A stretch of 64,000 nucleotides of DNA, taken from Bacteroidaceae bacterium. Its GTDB lineage: Bacteria; Bacteroidota; Bacteroidia; Bacteroidales; Muribaculaceae. A program made the position numbers and the translations under genes. Position 1 is the stretch's first letter, and every line of letters begins with the position of its first letter. Below the pieces are notes generated by a model. The model had not been told where the DNA came from, did not search any database, and saw only the letters and a program-made list of their open reading frames with translations. The stretch spans positions 1-64,000 of the forward strand of contig JAETNO010000018.1 in NCBI GenBank assembly GCA_021768245.1, given 5' to 3'. Below, one piece after another: positions 43,492-51,398 of this stretch.

Positions 43492-44331
43492 ATGAACTAC
43501 ATCGAGTTGATAAACCAATTTTGGCAAACACGACGTAGAGTGCGATTGACCAGCGCGGAGGCAGACCTGTACTTTTGCCTGCTGCAAGAGTGCAACCTCC
43601 GCGGCTGGCTCAATCCCTTTGAGTGTCCCAACGGGTTAATCTGCGCGACTATCGGTGTGAGCGAATCCACTTTGATAGATGTGCGCAATAGATTACAGCA
43701 AAAGGGTTTTATCAAATTCGTAAGTGGTTGTCGTAAGGCGAAATCTCCCGTTTACTCCATTTTATACTTTGAAAATCCAAGTATAAACCCAAGTATAAGC
43801 CGGGGTATAAACCCAAGTATAAACCTGAGTAAAGAGGACGACACACCTATATATAGGTCTTTATCTAACGATAAAGACGGCTTAAAACAGAAACAGAAAC
43901 ATATTCCACCTGATTGTCCCCCTGCGGGTGACGGTGAATTACCGCTCGGTATTGTTTCAGAAGATCCCCTAAAAAAAAGGGCGGAGATATGCAAACGGGT
44001 ACGGGAAACATATCATCGGCATTGCAAAGGGCTTCCGCCCATAAGAACCATGACGCCGAAGCGTCAACAGGCTATCATGGCGCGGATGCAGGAACACGGC
44101 GAAGCCGCGGTTATGGAAATGCTCGAAATTGCAGGACGGTCGAAATTTCTTGCCGGGCAGAATACACATCAATGGACAGCTACTTTCGACTGGCTATTTA
44201 AACCTACGAATTTCATCAAAACTTTAGAACGGAATTACGATGACAAAACAAAACAATATGACAACGGCCGAACGACTGCTGGCGGGGATCAAAGAAAGTG
44301 CTTCACGGGCGAGTATAGCGAGGCCTTTTGA
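43492..44331 (+). CDS. phage replication initiator (lambda O-like)
   Basis: 279 aa. A winged-helix domain (about 1-90: LICATIGVSESTLIDVRNRLQQKGFI) is followed by a low-complexity linker encoded by iterons and a C-terminal helical domain of the DnaD/phage replisome organiser type. The layout (DNA-binding domain, origin-encoded linker, loader-binding domain, helicase loader next) is that of lambda O and P. Overlaps the loader gene by 92 bp. Confidence 0.7.
   Translation: MNYIELINQFWQTRRRVRLTSAEADLYFCLLQECNLRGWLNPFECPNGLICATIGVSESTLIDVRNRLQQKGFIKFVSGCRKAKSPVYSILYFENPSINPSISRGINPSINLSKEDDTPIYRSLSNDKDGLKQKQKHIPPDCPPAGDGELPLGIVSEDPLKKRAEICKRVRETYHRHCKGLPPIRTMTPKRQQAIMARMQEHGEAAVMEMLEIAGRSKFLAGQNTHQWTATFDWLFKPTNFIKTLERNYDDKTKQYDNGRTTAGGDQRKCFTGEYSEAF
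43777..43878. other. predicted phage replication origin
   Basis: Inside the initiator gene, GTATAAA/G words at 43781, 43793, 43805 and 43817 (with a degenerate fifth at 43829) give an exact 12-bp period (unit CCAAGTATAAAC). Next come a perfect 14-bp palindrome ACCTATATATAGGT at 43845-43858 and a 9-bp hairpin (GTCTTTATC, loop TAAC, GATAAAGAC) at 43857-43878. Iterons plus an AT-rich palindrome within an initiator gene match lambdoid origins. Confidence 0.75.
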
Positions 44332-44914
44332 AATCGACATGCGGGAACAGCAAGTTGCGGAAGCTATAACGTACCTGTTTTCGCTCCAGTGTGCGCAGAC
44401 GGGCAAAGTTGCGGATATTTCTCCGATGGTAGTCAAAGCGATTGAAAAGGCGGCGCATTGGCTTGTAAATCCTGAACGGGTAAGCCTCAAGATACTCGGC
44501 ACACCGGGTACTGGAAAAACAACGCTGCTTTATGCCATCCGGGAGTTTATTTGGCGCTACAACCAAACGCAACCGTTCGGGCGAGTTGGCCTGCGCATAC
44601 ATCCGGCTCTGATGATTGTAGATGCTTTCCAGCGTAAGGATGCAAACCTTGATCTTAATATGGCCGTGTCGATCCCCGTATTGGCGATTGATGACGTGGG
44701 GGTCGAAGCTACGGAGATCAAATATTACGGTTCGGAGTTGCGACCTGTTACCGATATCATCCTGCACCGGAGCAACGAGAACAAACCGACAATCATCGTC
44801 AGCAACTTCGGGGAGCCGGATTTCCTTGCGAAGTACGGCGAACGGGTGTTTGATCGGCTCAAGGATATGACGACGATTTTAATGACCGGGGAAAGTAACC
44901 GCAGGAACAAATGA
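44240..44914 (+). CDS. DnaC-like helicase loader ATPase
   Basis: 224 aa. Walker A LGTPGTGKTTLLY, Walker B VLAIDDVG and sensor PTIIVSNFG match DnaC/IstB-type loaders. It should load the host replicative helicase at the origin described above. An inner ATG at 44258 is an alternative start and would shorten the overlap with the initiator gene. Confidence 0.8.
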   Translation: MTKQNNMTTAERLLAGIKESASRASIARPFEIDMREQQVAEAITYLFSLQCAQTGKVADISPMVVKAIEKAAHWLVNPERVSLKILGTPGTGKTTLLYAIREFIWRYNQTQPFGRVGLRIHPALMIVDAFQRKDANLDLNMAVSIPVLAIDDVGVEATEIKYYGSELRPVTDIILHRSNENKPTIIVSNFGEPDFLAKYGERVFDRLKDMTTILMTGESNRRNK

Positions 44915-45141
44915 TTTTGAAACCCCTACATATCCGCTTTCTCGCAGCAATGCAGAATATCGTCGAGGATAAAAAGGCTCGCCGGGTCGTACCGTCTGCG
45001 GCGCTCTCTATGGAGTTGGTGCATTTTCTGAAACTTTCCCGCGCGGAAGTCGAGCGGATTGGCGCAGAACTGGCCACCGCTGGGGAGATCAGTACCGGCG
45101 ACACGATAAATCAGAAATACTACAAACCAAGTAATGAGTAG
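44911..45141 (+). CDS. small phage protein
   Basis: 76 aa, helical, no recognised family. It overlaps the loader (ATGA) and the nuclease gene (8 bp), so it is part of the same translated unit. Confidence 0.5.
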   Translation: MILKPLHIRFLAAMQNIVEDKKARRVVPSAALSMELVHFLKLSRAEVERIGAELATAGEISTGDTINQKYYKPSNE

Positions 45142-45490
45142 GCATAACGAATCGAGGCTACAAACGTCTTGCGTTACATGGTTCCGAATGCAGTACCGGA
45201 GTTTGGCAAAACTGCTCTTTGCCGTGCCGAATGGCGGTAGCCGTTCGAAAGTCGAGGCGGCGATCATGCAGGGTGAAGGTGTAACGCCCGGAGTGTCGGA
45301 TTTGATTCTGTTGGTTGCACGAGGTAATTACAACGGCCTATGTATCGAAATGAAAACAGAATCGCGCGGATCCCGGCAGTCCGACAACCAAAAGGCGTGG
45401 CAGGTATTGGTCGAGGCGCAGGGTTATAAATACGTCGTGTGTCGTAGCATCGAGCAGTTTATGTCTGAAATAAATAACTATCTGAAATAA
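45134..45490 (+). CDS. VRR-NUC domain nuclease
   Basis: 118 aa. AVPNGGSRSKVEA, GVTPGVSDLIL and LCIEMKTESRG (the D...E-x-K catalytic set) and QKAWQVLVEAQGYKYVVC are VRR-NUC features. Predicted structure-selective endonuclease for recombination intermediates. Confidence 0.85.
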   Translation: MSRHNESRLQTSCVTWFRMQYRSLAKLLFAVPNGGSRSKVEAAIMQGEGVTPGVSDLILLVARGNYNGLCIEMKTESRGSRQSDNQKAWQVLVEAQGYKYVVCRSIEQFMSEINNYLK

Positions 45491-45558
45491 TGAAAGTCAT
45501 AGTAACCTTTTCGGGTGGGAAAGACAGCTGTATGAGTTATTACGGATTATGCGAATAA
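45490..45558 (+). pseudogene. stub of a PP-loop (PAPS reductase-like) gene
   Basis: Starts in a TAATG overlap with the nuclease gene and encodes 22 residues ending in GLCE. FSGGKDSCMS is the exact PP-loop of PAPS-reductase-like proteins, which are common in gut-phage genomes at about 200 residues. Here it stops at once and a different gene starts 8 bp later. Confidence 0.6.
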
Positions 45559-45565
45559 AACAATA

Positions 45566-46051
45566 ATGAGTATGAAAGACCAAGTAACGAGCATCGAGCA
45601 GTCGAAGCTACCTATCGAAGTTCACAACAAATTGATCCCGTTCAAGGGGTTCAGCTGGGTAACATGGTTAGTGTTTGCGTTCACACGCAAAACGAGAGGA
45701 TGGCATATGGACGGGGCTACGCGCCGCCACGAAGGAATCCACTGCGCCCAGCAGATCGAACTGACCGTGCTGTTCGCAGCGATCCTCCTGCCCGTAGCCG
45801 GAAGCTGCCACTTCGCGTGGTGGGGCTGGGTGCTGGCAGTGGTCGGCATTCTCTTCGCCGGCTGGATTTGCTACGGCATTTCGTGGCTGATCGAAGTGCT
45901 TATCCCGCCTTATCCGGGCGCGTACTACTACACTTGCTTCGAGACCGAGGCATACAACCACGAGGATGATCCGGACTACTTGAAGCGGCGCATACCCTTT
46001 GGGGGCTGGATTTCCTGCATCCCGAATCGAAAAGTTAAACACAAAAGATAA
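45566..46051 (+). CDS. phage membrane protein with HEXXH motif
   Basis: 161 aa. RRHEGIHCAQQIE at 53-65 contains HEGIH, a zincin-type metal motif. Two membrane segments follow (LTVLFAAILLPVAG at about 66-79 and WGWVLAVVGILFAGWICYGISW), then a third possible metal ligand in CFETEAYNH. No family recognised. It could be a membrane metallopeptidase or merely resemble one. Confidence 0.55.
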   Translation: MSMKDQVTSIEQSKLPIEVHNKLIPFKGFSWVTWLVFAFTRKTRGWHMDGATRRHEGIHCAQQIELTVLFAAILLPVAGSCHFAWWGWVLAVVGILFAGWICYGISWLIEVLIPPYPGAYYYTCFETEAYNHEDDPDYLKRRIPFGGWISCIPNRKVKHKR

Positions 46052-46057
46052 CTAACC

Positions 46058-46339
46058 ATGAAAAGCGAAAAAGCAAAACAATATTTGTTGAAAGTGGTAA
46101 CACCGATAGCGATGATGTATCCCGATTGTCCGGGAGAATGCGATATTAAGCTAATAGAGGCAAAACGGGCTATCGAGCTTGCCGAGCAGGAGGCCGAGGA
46201 GCGGATGAGAGCAAAAGCGATTGAGGCGTATTGCCAAGATTGCGGTTGTAGGGTAGAAAATAAATGTGGAATAGAGTCGAATAGTTGTATAGCATTCCGA
46301 GCTTTCATCCAAAAACTGAACGAGAATGAAAACGATTGA
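46058..46339 (+). CDS. small cysteine-containing phage protein
   Basis: 93 aa. A helical Glu/Lys-rich middle and a Cys cluster (CQDCGCRVENKCGIESNSC) that could bind zinc. No family recognised. Overlaps the next gene by 14 bp. Confidence 0.5.
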   Translation: MKSEKAKQYLLKVVTPIAMMYPDCPGECDIKLIEAKRAIELAEQEAEERMRAKAIEAYCQDCGCRVENKCGIESNSCIAFRAFIQKLNENEND

Positions 46340-46649
46340 GGAAAGAGCGCAAGAATACGCGCATCAATACCGACGAGATGCACATGACTTAAAAGGTGAA
46401 CGAGCCGATGCGGCCTTTGCGGCATATTGTCAGGGTGCTGAAGATGAGCATAAAGAGTTGACGCGCTGGTACGACCCAAAAGAGGAATTGCCGGATGGCA
46501 ATCGAGATGTTTTAATTAAAACAACGTTATGCACAAAATACCGCATAGCCTTCTACAAGGCAAATGAGACACGGAATTATCATTGGCACGAGAACAATGG
46601 AGCTATTGACGATGATATGGTTATCGGATGGCGGGAGATTCAAGAATAA
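46326..46649 (+). CDS. DUF551-like phage protein
   Basis: 107 aa. C-terminal half WYDPKEELPDGNRDVLIKT ... MVIGWREIQE follows the DUF551 pattern seen in many phages. N-terminal half helical. No role known. Confidence 0.55.
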   Translation: MKTIEERAQEYAHQYRRDAHDLKGERADAAFAAYCQGAEDEHKELTRWYDPKEELPDGNRDVLIKTTLCTKYRIAFYKANETRNYHWHENNGAIDDDMVIGWREIQE

Positions 46650-46658
46650 GGCAAGACT

Positions 46659-46835
46659 ATGACAAAAGCATCATTTGACACAATAGGCGGACTGTTGATC
46701 GCCTTTGTTGCGGGAAACTTAGCGCAACACGACTACTCGGTGGCGGATTGGTGGAGGTTTGCGCTGCACGTTATTTTTACTGTTGCGGGAATTTGGATGT
46801 TCAGCGACGGATATAGCAATTTGCCGAAAAAATAA
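46659..46835 (+). CDS. small two-helix membrane protein
   Basis: 58 aa. Hydrophobic stretches GGLLIAFVAGN and FALHVIFTVAGIWMF flank a polar turn. It lies in a tight run of small genes 9 bp after the previous stop. Too short for most gene callers. Could be a holin-like or accessory membrane peptide; no evidence for either. Confidence 0.5.
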   Translation: MTKASFDTIGGLLIAFVAGNLAQHDYSVADWWRFALHVIFTVAGIWMFSDGYSNLPKK

Positions 46836-46878
46836 GGCGATGACCTCCGCCGCATTGCGGAGCTAAAACGAAGGAGAG

Positions 46879-47070
46879 ATGAATTACACTAAACCTAAAG
46901 GCGGATATGTGTTTATGACGTATGACGAATTTCAAGCCCTTGCCGAGGTAATTGCAATGGCAGAGGGAGGGGTTGAATCGGCAGACGAAGATTTCGCTAA
47001 ATACATGCGCAAGCATGTGCGAAACGCGAACAAATTGATGGTAAAATTCAACACGAGAAAGAAAAAATGA
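46879..47070 (+). CDS. small basic phage protein
   Basis: 63 aa, ends in a Lys/Arg-rich tail. AGGAG (GGAGAG at about 46872) lies before the ATG. Overlaps the next ORF as ATGA. Confidence 0.45.
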   Translation: MNYTKPKGGYVFMTYDEFQALAEVIAMAEGGVESADEDFAKYMRKHVRNANKLMVKFNTRKKK

Positions 47071-47537
47071 AAACAGGAATTGAGATGATCGCAGAAAGGG
47101 AAAGCAAGATATTCACGGCAAATGGAATGTCACGCGAGGAACTGAGACTGAATTACAATGCGGCCTGCAACGCCTATCTGGCTGCTTTTTGCGAGAAGCA
47201 CGGCTACGATTATGAGCCGGCTGCGTGGACAGGTAACGACCCCGGAGGAATTGCAGAAGTTGGCGATCTATTCGTGAGTATGGCGGATATACTGACGGAC
47301 ATCGACCGGGACGCTCCGGAGGAGGAGTATGTCAAATATTACGACTACTGCCTGCGTGTAGGGTCTATTGCCAACGGCGAACTGCAAACCCCGAACTACG
47401 ACAGCTGGCTGCGGGGATGCCCGCGGATGGACGAGGAGCAGATAGCTCGGCTGGAGGAATTGCAACGGGATGTGCGCTGCGCAGAGATGAATTTGAAAGT
47501 CGAGATCGACAGAATTAACAACCTCAAACAAGAATAG
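47067..47537 (+). CDS. hypothetical phage protein
   Basis: 156 aa, acidic; the last 35 residues (EEQIARLEELQRDVRCAEMN) are helical and may form a coiled coil. No family recognised. Confidence 0.5.
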   Translation: MKTGIEMIAERESKIFTANGMSREELRLNYNAACNAYLAAFCEKHGYDYEPAAWTGNDPGGIAEVGDLFVSMADILTDIDRDAPEEEYVKYYDYCLRVGSIANGELQTPNYDSWLRGCPRMDEEQIARLEELQRDVRCAEMNLKVEIDRINNLKQE

Positions 47538-47539
47538 CA

Positions 47540-47857
47540 ATGGATGAAATTAAAAATTGCCCCAAATGTGGGATGGAACTTCAAGTGTGTGATAACTGCG
47601 AAAATGTAGGCTGTCCGAATTGCGATGGATATACCATCACTCGCGACGATGTGCTGTTGTGTTCGGAATGCAGCGCGGATATTTTGGCCGAATGGAATAA
47701 GCAGACCGAAAACGGAGCGAAAGTATGCGGCACGTGCAGCCACTTCAAGGACGAGGATGTCGACGGCGACGGTTGGTGTGACAAAGACGACGCGATTTAT
47801 CACTGCTCGTATTACTGCGGAGATCATTTGCCAAGGCTGGAGAAATTAACGATTTAA
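47540..47857 (+). CDS. zinc-ribbon phage protein
   Basis: 105 aa. Four CxxC knuckles (CPKC, CDNC, CPNC, CSEC) and a second group (CGTC, then CDKD...C..YC) suggest two or more zinc sites, as in Lar-like and similar phage proteins. Confidence 0.6.
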   Translation: MDEIKNCPKCGMELQVCDNCENVGCPNCDGYTITRDDVLLCSECSADILAEWNKQTENGAKVCGTCSHFKDEDVDGDGWCDKDDAIYHCSYYCGDHLPRLEKLTI

Positions 47858-47869
47858 AACTGTAAAACT

Positions 47870-48058
47870 ATGACTTATCAAGAAATGAATGAAGCCATTC
47901 GTGAAGCGGAATTAACCGTCAGGCGTGCAGAAACATATTTGAATCAGATGGCTCGATTCCTTTGCGGTCGATTGCGGAAAGTAAATCCGGACACCCTCCG
48001 CAATCTGAAAAAGGAGCTTAAAAAATTCAATTCCCAAACGGGAGAATGGAGTGGATAA
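47870..48058 (+). CDS. small helical phage protein
   Basis: 62 aa, helical and charged, no recognised family. Last gene before a hairpin and a 260-nt regulatory gap. Confidence 0.45.
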   Translation: MTYQEMNEAIREAELTVRRAETYLNQMARFLCGRLRKVNPDTLRNLKKELKKFNSQTGEWSG

Positions 48059-48065
48059 TAGAAAT

Positions 48066-48090
48066 AAAAAACGCCCCGAGATAGGGGCGT
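48066..48090 (-). terminator. hairpin with A-runs on both sides
   Basis: A 7-bp GC-rich stem (ACGCCCC 48071-48077 with GGGGCGT 48084-48090) is flanked by As. Its T-run exists only on the minus strand, although all neighbouring genes read plus; it may block antisense transcription from the right. Confidence 0.5.
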
Positions 48091-48319
48091 AAAAACCAAA
48101 GTTTACTTTTTCAGTCATCGGTTCGTTACCTCATCGACTAACTTACTCAAAATCACTTCGATGAGAATTCAAAATAATTTTTCAAAAAAAATCATATGAA
48201 ATGTTTTTTTAATTAAACCTACCCGCATGCGAGTAGATATCTGTATTATAGGGATTTCTCCCAATCTTTGGAGGCCTGTATTGCACCTCGCACCTTAAAG
48301 GTAATTCATTTTTTTAGAA
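48091..48319. other. regulatory gap before the sigma-like gene
   Basis: AT-rich spacer. It contains a near-perfect 18-bp palindrome CTACCCGCATGCGAGTAG at 48219-48236 (one mismatched pair), a likely protein-binding site upstream of the late regulator. No gene. Confidence 0.55.
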
Positions 48320-48862
48320 ATGTCAAATAATTTAGATAATTTCATTACGACCCATTACCCGCAATGGGTAGAATACGCGACCTACCACGTCCGCTACTCG
48401 CGGCTTCCGATCGACCCGGCCGAGGTCGTGAACGATGTGCTGTGTACCCTCCTTGAGCGGGATGTGTCGAAGCTCGAACACCTGATGAACGCCCGGAATA
48501 AGGATGGGACTGAACTTGATTTTTTCGTGATGCGAATCATCAAGATCAGCATACACTCGCCGCGGTCACCGTTCCGCTACCAACGGGGACAGCATTGCAC
48601 GGATCGGCTTGAAGACAGCATCCGAACACTCCCGGCTCCAACTCCGGATTTCAATCAGGAAGATGCCTATATGCAGGTTCGGCAGGTATTCGACACGTTG
48701 CAGGTGTCGGAATTGTCAAAGCGTATCTTCGCATGGCGATTCTTCGAAGGAAAGACATTCGCCGAGTGGCCGGGGCCTGAAAGTCCGAAGTTCATATACG
48801 ACACTTTCAATCGCATTTTGTTGATAATTTCCGCCAAGATTCGGAGAAAAAACGCTCCCTAA
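48320..48862 (+). CDS. sigma-70-like phage regulator
   Basis: 180 aa. Region-2-like helices (VEYATYHVRYSRLP...EVVNDVLCTLLERD) and a region-4-like HTH (LSKRIFAWRFFEGKTFAEWP...YDTFNRIL) separated by about 60 residues. It looks like a shortened ECF-type sigma factor and is placed where phages encode late-gene activators. Confidence 0.55.
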   Translation: MSNNLDNFITTHYPQWVEYATYHVRYSRLPIDPAEVVNDVLCTLLERDVSKLEHLMNARNKDGTELDFFVMRIIKISIHSPRSPFRYQRGQHCTDRLEDSIRTLPAPTPDFNQEDAYMQVRQVFDTLQVSELSKRIFAWRFFEGKTFAEWPGPESPKFIYDTFNRILLIISAKIRRKNAP

Positions 48863-48882
48863 TTCTATTATCCTATGAAGTC
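48860..48882 (+). promoter_or_regulatory. repeated late element, copy 1
   Basis: TAATTCTATTAT, four bases, then TGAAGTC, directly after the sigma-like gene and before the tRNA and terminase operon. 20 of 23 bases recur at 62969-62991. Proposed late promoter. Confidence 0.5.
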
Positions 48883-48951
48883 CGACATAGTGTCAATGTC
48901 AAATGACGGTAATCCGTCCAAGTCGCGGAGGCTTGCCAAAACTCCGCACAT

Positions 48952-49024
48952 AGCGAGGCAGAGCAGTTGGTAGCTCGTTGGGCTCATATCCCAAAGGTCG
49001 CAGGTTCAAGTCCTGTCCTCGCTT
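48952..49024 (+). tRNA. phage tRNA-Met(CAT)
   Basis: 73 nt. Acceptor AGCGAGG/CCTCGCT, D-stem GAGC/GCTC, anticodon stem TTGGG/CCCAA with loop CTCATAT (anticodon CAT), T-loop TTCAAGT. No encoded CCA. CAT could be Met or, if modified, Ile. Confidence 0.92.
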
Positions 49025-49037
49025 CAAAATTCAGATT

Positions 49038-49610
49038 ATGGCCGATATAAAGTTAGACCCGAAAAACTACCGCGTTCACGGTGAGAAGAACAAAGCTATC
49101 ATCCGCAAAAGCCTTGAGGATTGCGGTACTGGCCGCTCTATCCTTTTGGATGGGGATGATGTCGTGATTGCCGGGAACGGCGTATACGAACAGGCGCAGG
49201 CGCTCGGACTCCCGGTGCGTGTCATTGAGTCGGATGGACGAGAGCTTATCGCAATCAAACGCACGGATCTCAAAACGGAAGACGATAAGCGCCGCGCATT
49301 GGCACTGGCCGACAACCACGCCAGCGACACTTCGGTTTTCAATATCGATTCTGTTCTTATGGACTTTTCGCCCGAAGAACTCGACATGTGGGAGTTTGAG
49401 ATCGACACAGCCAATATCGACCTGCTGTCCGAGGTCGAGCAAAACGGGTTCAAGAATGCCGTAAACGAGAGTTCTGATTTATTCACCTTGTCCTTTGCCT
49501 TGCCCAAGAGTATGAAAGAGGATGTTGAAGCTTACATCAAGCGGAACGGGAAAGACAATTTGACACAGTTAATTATCAGTGAAGTATGCCGAGATGCGGA
49601 AGTCAAATAG
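49038..49610 (+). CDS. ParB-like nuclease-domain protein
   Basis: 190 aa. LDPKNYRVHGEKNKAIIRKSLEDCG, IVIAGNGVYEQAQALG-like (actual VVIAGNGVYEQAQALG) and ALALADNHASD follow the phage ParB/Srx-fold pattern. Paired with a radical-SAM gene that starts inside its last codons (25-bp overlap). Confidence 0.75.
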   Translation: MADIKLDPKNYRVHGEKNKAIIRKSLEDCGTGRSILLDGDDVVIAGNGVYEQAQALGLPVRVIESDGRELIAIKRTDLKTEDDKRRALALADNHASDTSVFNIDSVLMDFSPEELDMWEFEIDTANIDLLSEVEQNGFKNAVNESSDLFTLSFALPKSMKEDVEAYIKRNGKDNLTQLIISEVCRDAEVK

Positions 49611-50596
49611 CGATTTGTGACCTACCGATCCGGTTCGACACGTATAAGGGATGTTCCCATATGTGCCGTTACTGTTTTGTGCAGCTCAAATACGACATTT
49701 CAAATATCGAACGCGGCGAAGGGCCGAAGTCCCTGCGCGGCTTCATCGACGGCCAGCGCAACGGTGAAACGGAGTGGTGCGACTGGAATATTCCGATACA
49801 CTGGGGCGGCATGTCTGACCCGTTTCAGCCTGTAGAGCGAGAGCATCGATTGTCACACGACGCCCTTAAGGTCTTTGCCGAAACACAATATCCGTTTGTG
49901 GTCAGTACAAAGGGCATTCTGCTCGCTGAGCCGGAATACCTCAACCTGCTGAAACACTGCAACTGCGTTGTACAGGTATCTCTCGTCAGCCCTCAATATG
50001 ACAAACTGGAGAAAGGAGCGCCGACCTATGCCGAGCGCCTCGATATGATCCGCACGATAGCACCCCATGTAAAGCGTGTGATCGTCCGGGTTCAGCCTTA
50101 TACGACGGGAATGCTTCGGGATGTCCTCGGTGCTGTGTCTACCTACAAGAGTATAGGCGTACATGGGCTGACAATCGAGGGCATGAAATACAAACGCAAG
50201 GTAGACGGTCTTGTAAAAGTCGGCGGGGATTTCTGCTATCCGGCCTCTGTTCTCAAACGGCACTTTGAATGGATAAAGGCGGAATGCCATCGAAATGGAT
50301 TGGCTTTCTACTCGGCCGAAAACCGTTTGCGCAAGATGGGAGATTCTCTATGTTGCTGCGGTGTTGATGGGCTGGATGGATTTAAGACGAACACGTTCAA
50401 TCTGAATCATTACCTATTCGATAAGGAGCGGTATGTGCCAACGGAGAAGATGAAAGAGCCGGGAACCTGCTTGTGCCTGAAAGCTATCTGTCAGAATACA
50501 GCAGGTTACAGTGCATTCAAGAAGCGAAGCCTGCATTACATGATGGGGGAAATGTCACGGGATAAAGGTTGTGTTTCCCAGTTGCTGGAAAAATGA
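49586..50596 (+). CDS. radical-SAM enzyme
   Basis: 336 aa. The 4Fe-4S motif CSHMCRYC is at 23-30 (C-x3-C-x2-C, not the commoner C-x3-C-x2-C with Tyr/Phe, but CRYC fits). A TIM-barrel-like run follows (IHWGGMSDPFQ, VVSTKG, VVQVSLVSP, KRVIVRVQP). Further cysteines near the end (CCCGVDG, CLCLKAIC) may hold an auxiliary cluster. Spore-photoproduct-lyase-like enzymes look similar. The substrate is unknown; DNA or tRNA modification is inference. Confidence 0.8.
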   Translation: MPRCGSQIAICDLPIRFDTYKGCSHMCRYCFVQLKYDISNIERGEGPKSLRGFIDGQRNGETEWCDWNIPIHWGGMSDPFQPVEREHRLSHDALKVFAETQYPFVVSTKGILLAEPEYLNLLKHCNCVVQVSLVSPQYDKLEKGAPTYAERLDMIRTIAPHVKRVIVRVQPYTTGMLRDVLGAVSTYKSIGVHGLTIEGMKYKRKVDGLVKVGGDFCYPASVLKRHFEWIKAECHRNGLAFYSAENRLRKMGDSLCCCGVDGLDGFKTNTFNLNHYLFDKERYVPTEKMKEPGTCLCLKAICQNTAGYSAFKKRSLHYMMGEMSRDKGCVSQLLEK

Positions 50597-50636
50597 ATAC
50601 TTTAGCGTCGGAAAAACCAAAAAACAATTCCGCGCT

Positions 50637-50870
50637 ATGAAAACAAAACAGTGTATGATTTACAAGGATGTCGTAAACAAACGCCTCGCCCGGAAACGGG
50701 AACAGGTGTCGGAACTTGAAACGAAAATGATTTCAGAAGGGGAACTCTCCGCGATCGACAAGCGGAAGATGATAGAATGTAAAGCCGCAATTCTTGAGCT
50801 GGAAAACGTAATCGACATTGCGGAGTCCATGTTCACGGCTGAAACCTGCGACCAAAACGAAAAGAAATAA
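50637..50870 (+). CDS. small coiled-coil phage protein
   Basis: 77 aa, strongly helical and charged (RLARKREQVSELETKM). Sits just before the small terminase gene. No family. Confidence 0.5.
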   Translation: MKTKQCMIYKDVVNKRLARKREQVSELETKMISEGELSAIDKRKMIECKAAILELENVIDIAESMFTAETCDQNEKK

Positions 50871-50876
50871 AGACCA

Positions 50877-51398
50877 ATGGCAAAGTATAGTGCAGAACTC
50901 ACCGAAAGGATTTGTTCGCTCATCCGGGCGGATAGCTATACTATTGCCGAAATCTGTAAAATCGCAGGTATTGCTGAAAGTACCTTTTACGAGTGGAAGG
51001 ACTCCAAAGCGGAGTTTTCAGAGGCTATAAAAAAGGCTCAAGAGGAGTGCAGATACTTCTTTGCGACCGAAGCCAAGAAATCGCTGCTAAAGCTTGTGCA
51101 GGGGTTCACCGTTGAAGAGAAACGCACGGTTACCGCTGATACCGGAAAGAAAAGCGAGGACGGGAAACCGATCGTAAAGGTCAAAGAGCATACAACCGTT
51201 ACCAAATACGTTGCCCCGAACCCTACAGCGATCATCTTCACACTTACGAACTGCGACGCGGAGAATTGGAAGAACCGGCAGAGTGCCGAGTTAACTGGTA
51301 AAGGTGGAAAAGACTTGATACCGCCGGACATGAAGAAGAACGTCGATAGCATGACCCCGGCAGAAATTGCAAAGTACGTATGCAAGGATGGGAAATGA
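50877..51398 (+). CDS. terS: terminase small subunit
   Basis: 173 aa. N-terminal HTH (YTIAEICKIAGIAESTFYEWKDS) and a coiled-coil or oligomerisation stretch, followed directly by the large subunit. The protein is expected to recognise the packaging site. Confidence 0.75.
   Translation: MAKYSAELTERICSLIRADSYTIAEICKIAGIAESTFYEWKDSKAEFSEAIKKAQEECRYFFATEAKKSLLKLVQGFTVEEKRTVTADTGKKSEDGKPIVKVKEHTTVTKYVAPNPTAIIFTLTNCDAENWKNRQSAELTGKGGKDLIPPDMKKNVDSMTPAEIAKYVCKDGK

Noticed and set aside
46839..46870. tiny ORF before the gene at 46879
   Set aside because: Eight codons only; the GCCGCATTGCGG stretch is a small inverted repeat.
48875..48973. a 32-codon ORF overlapping the phage tRNA
   Set aside because: It ends inside the tRNA and its product has no recognisable pattern.
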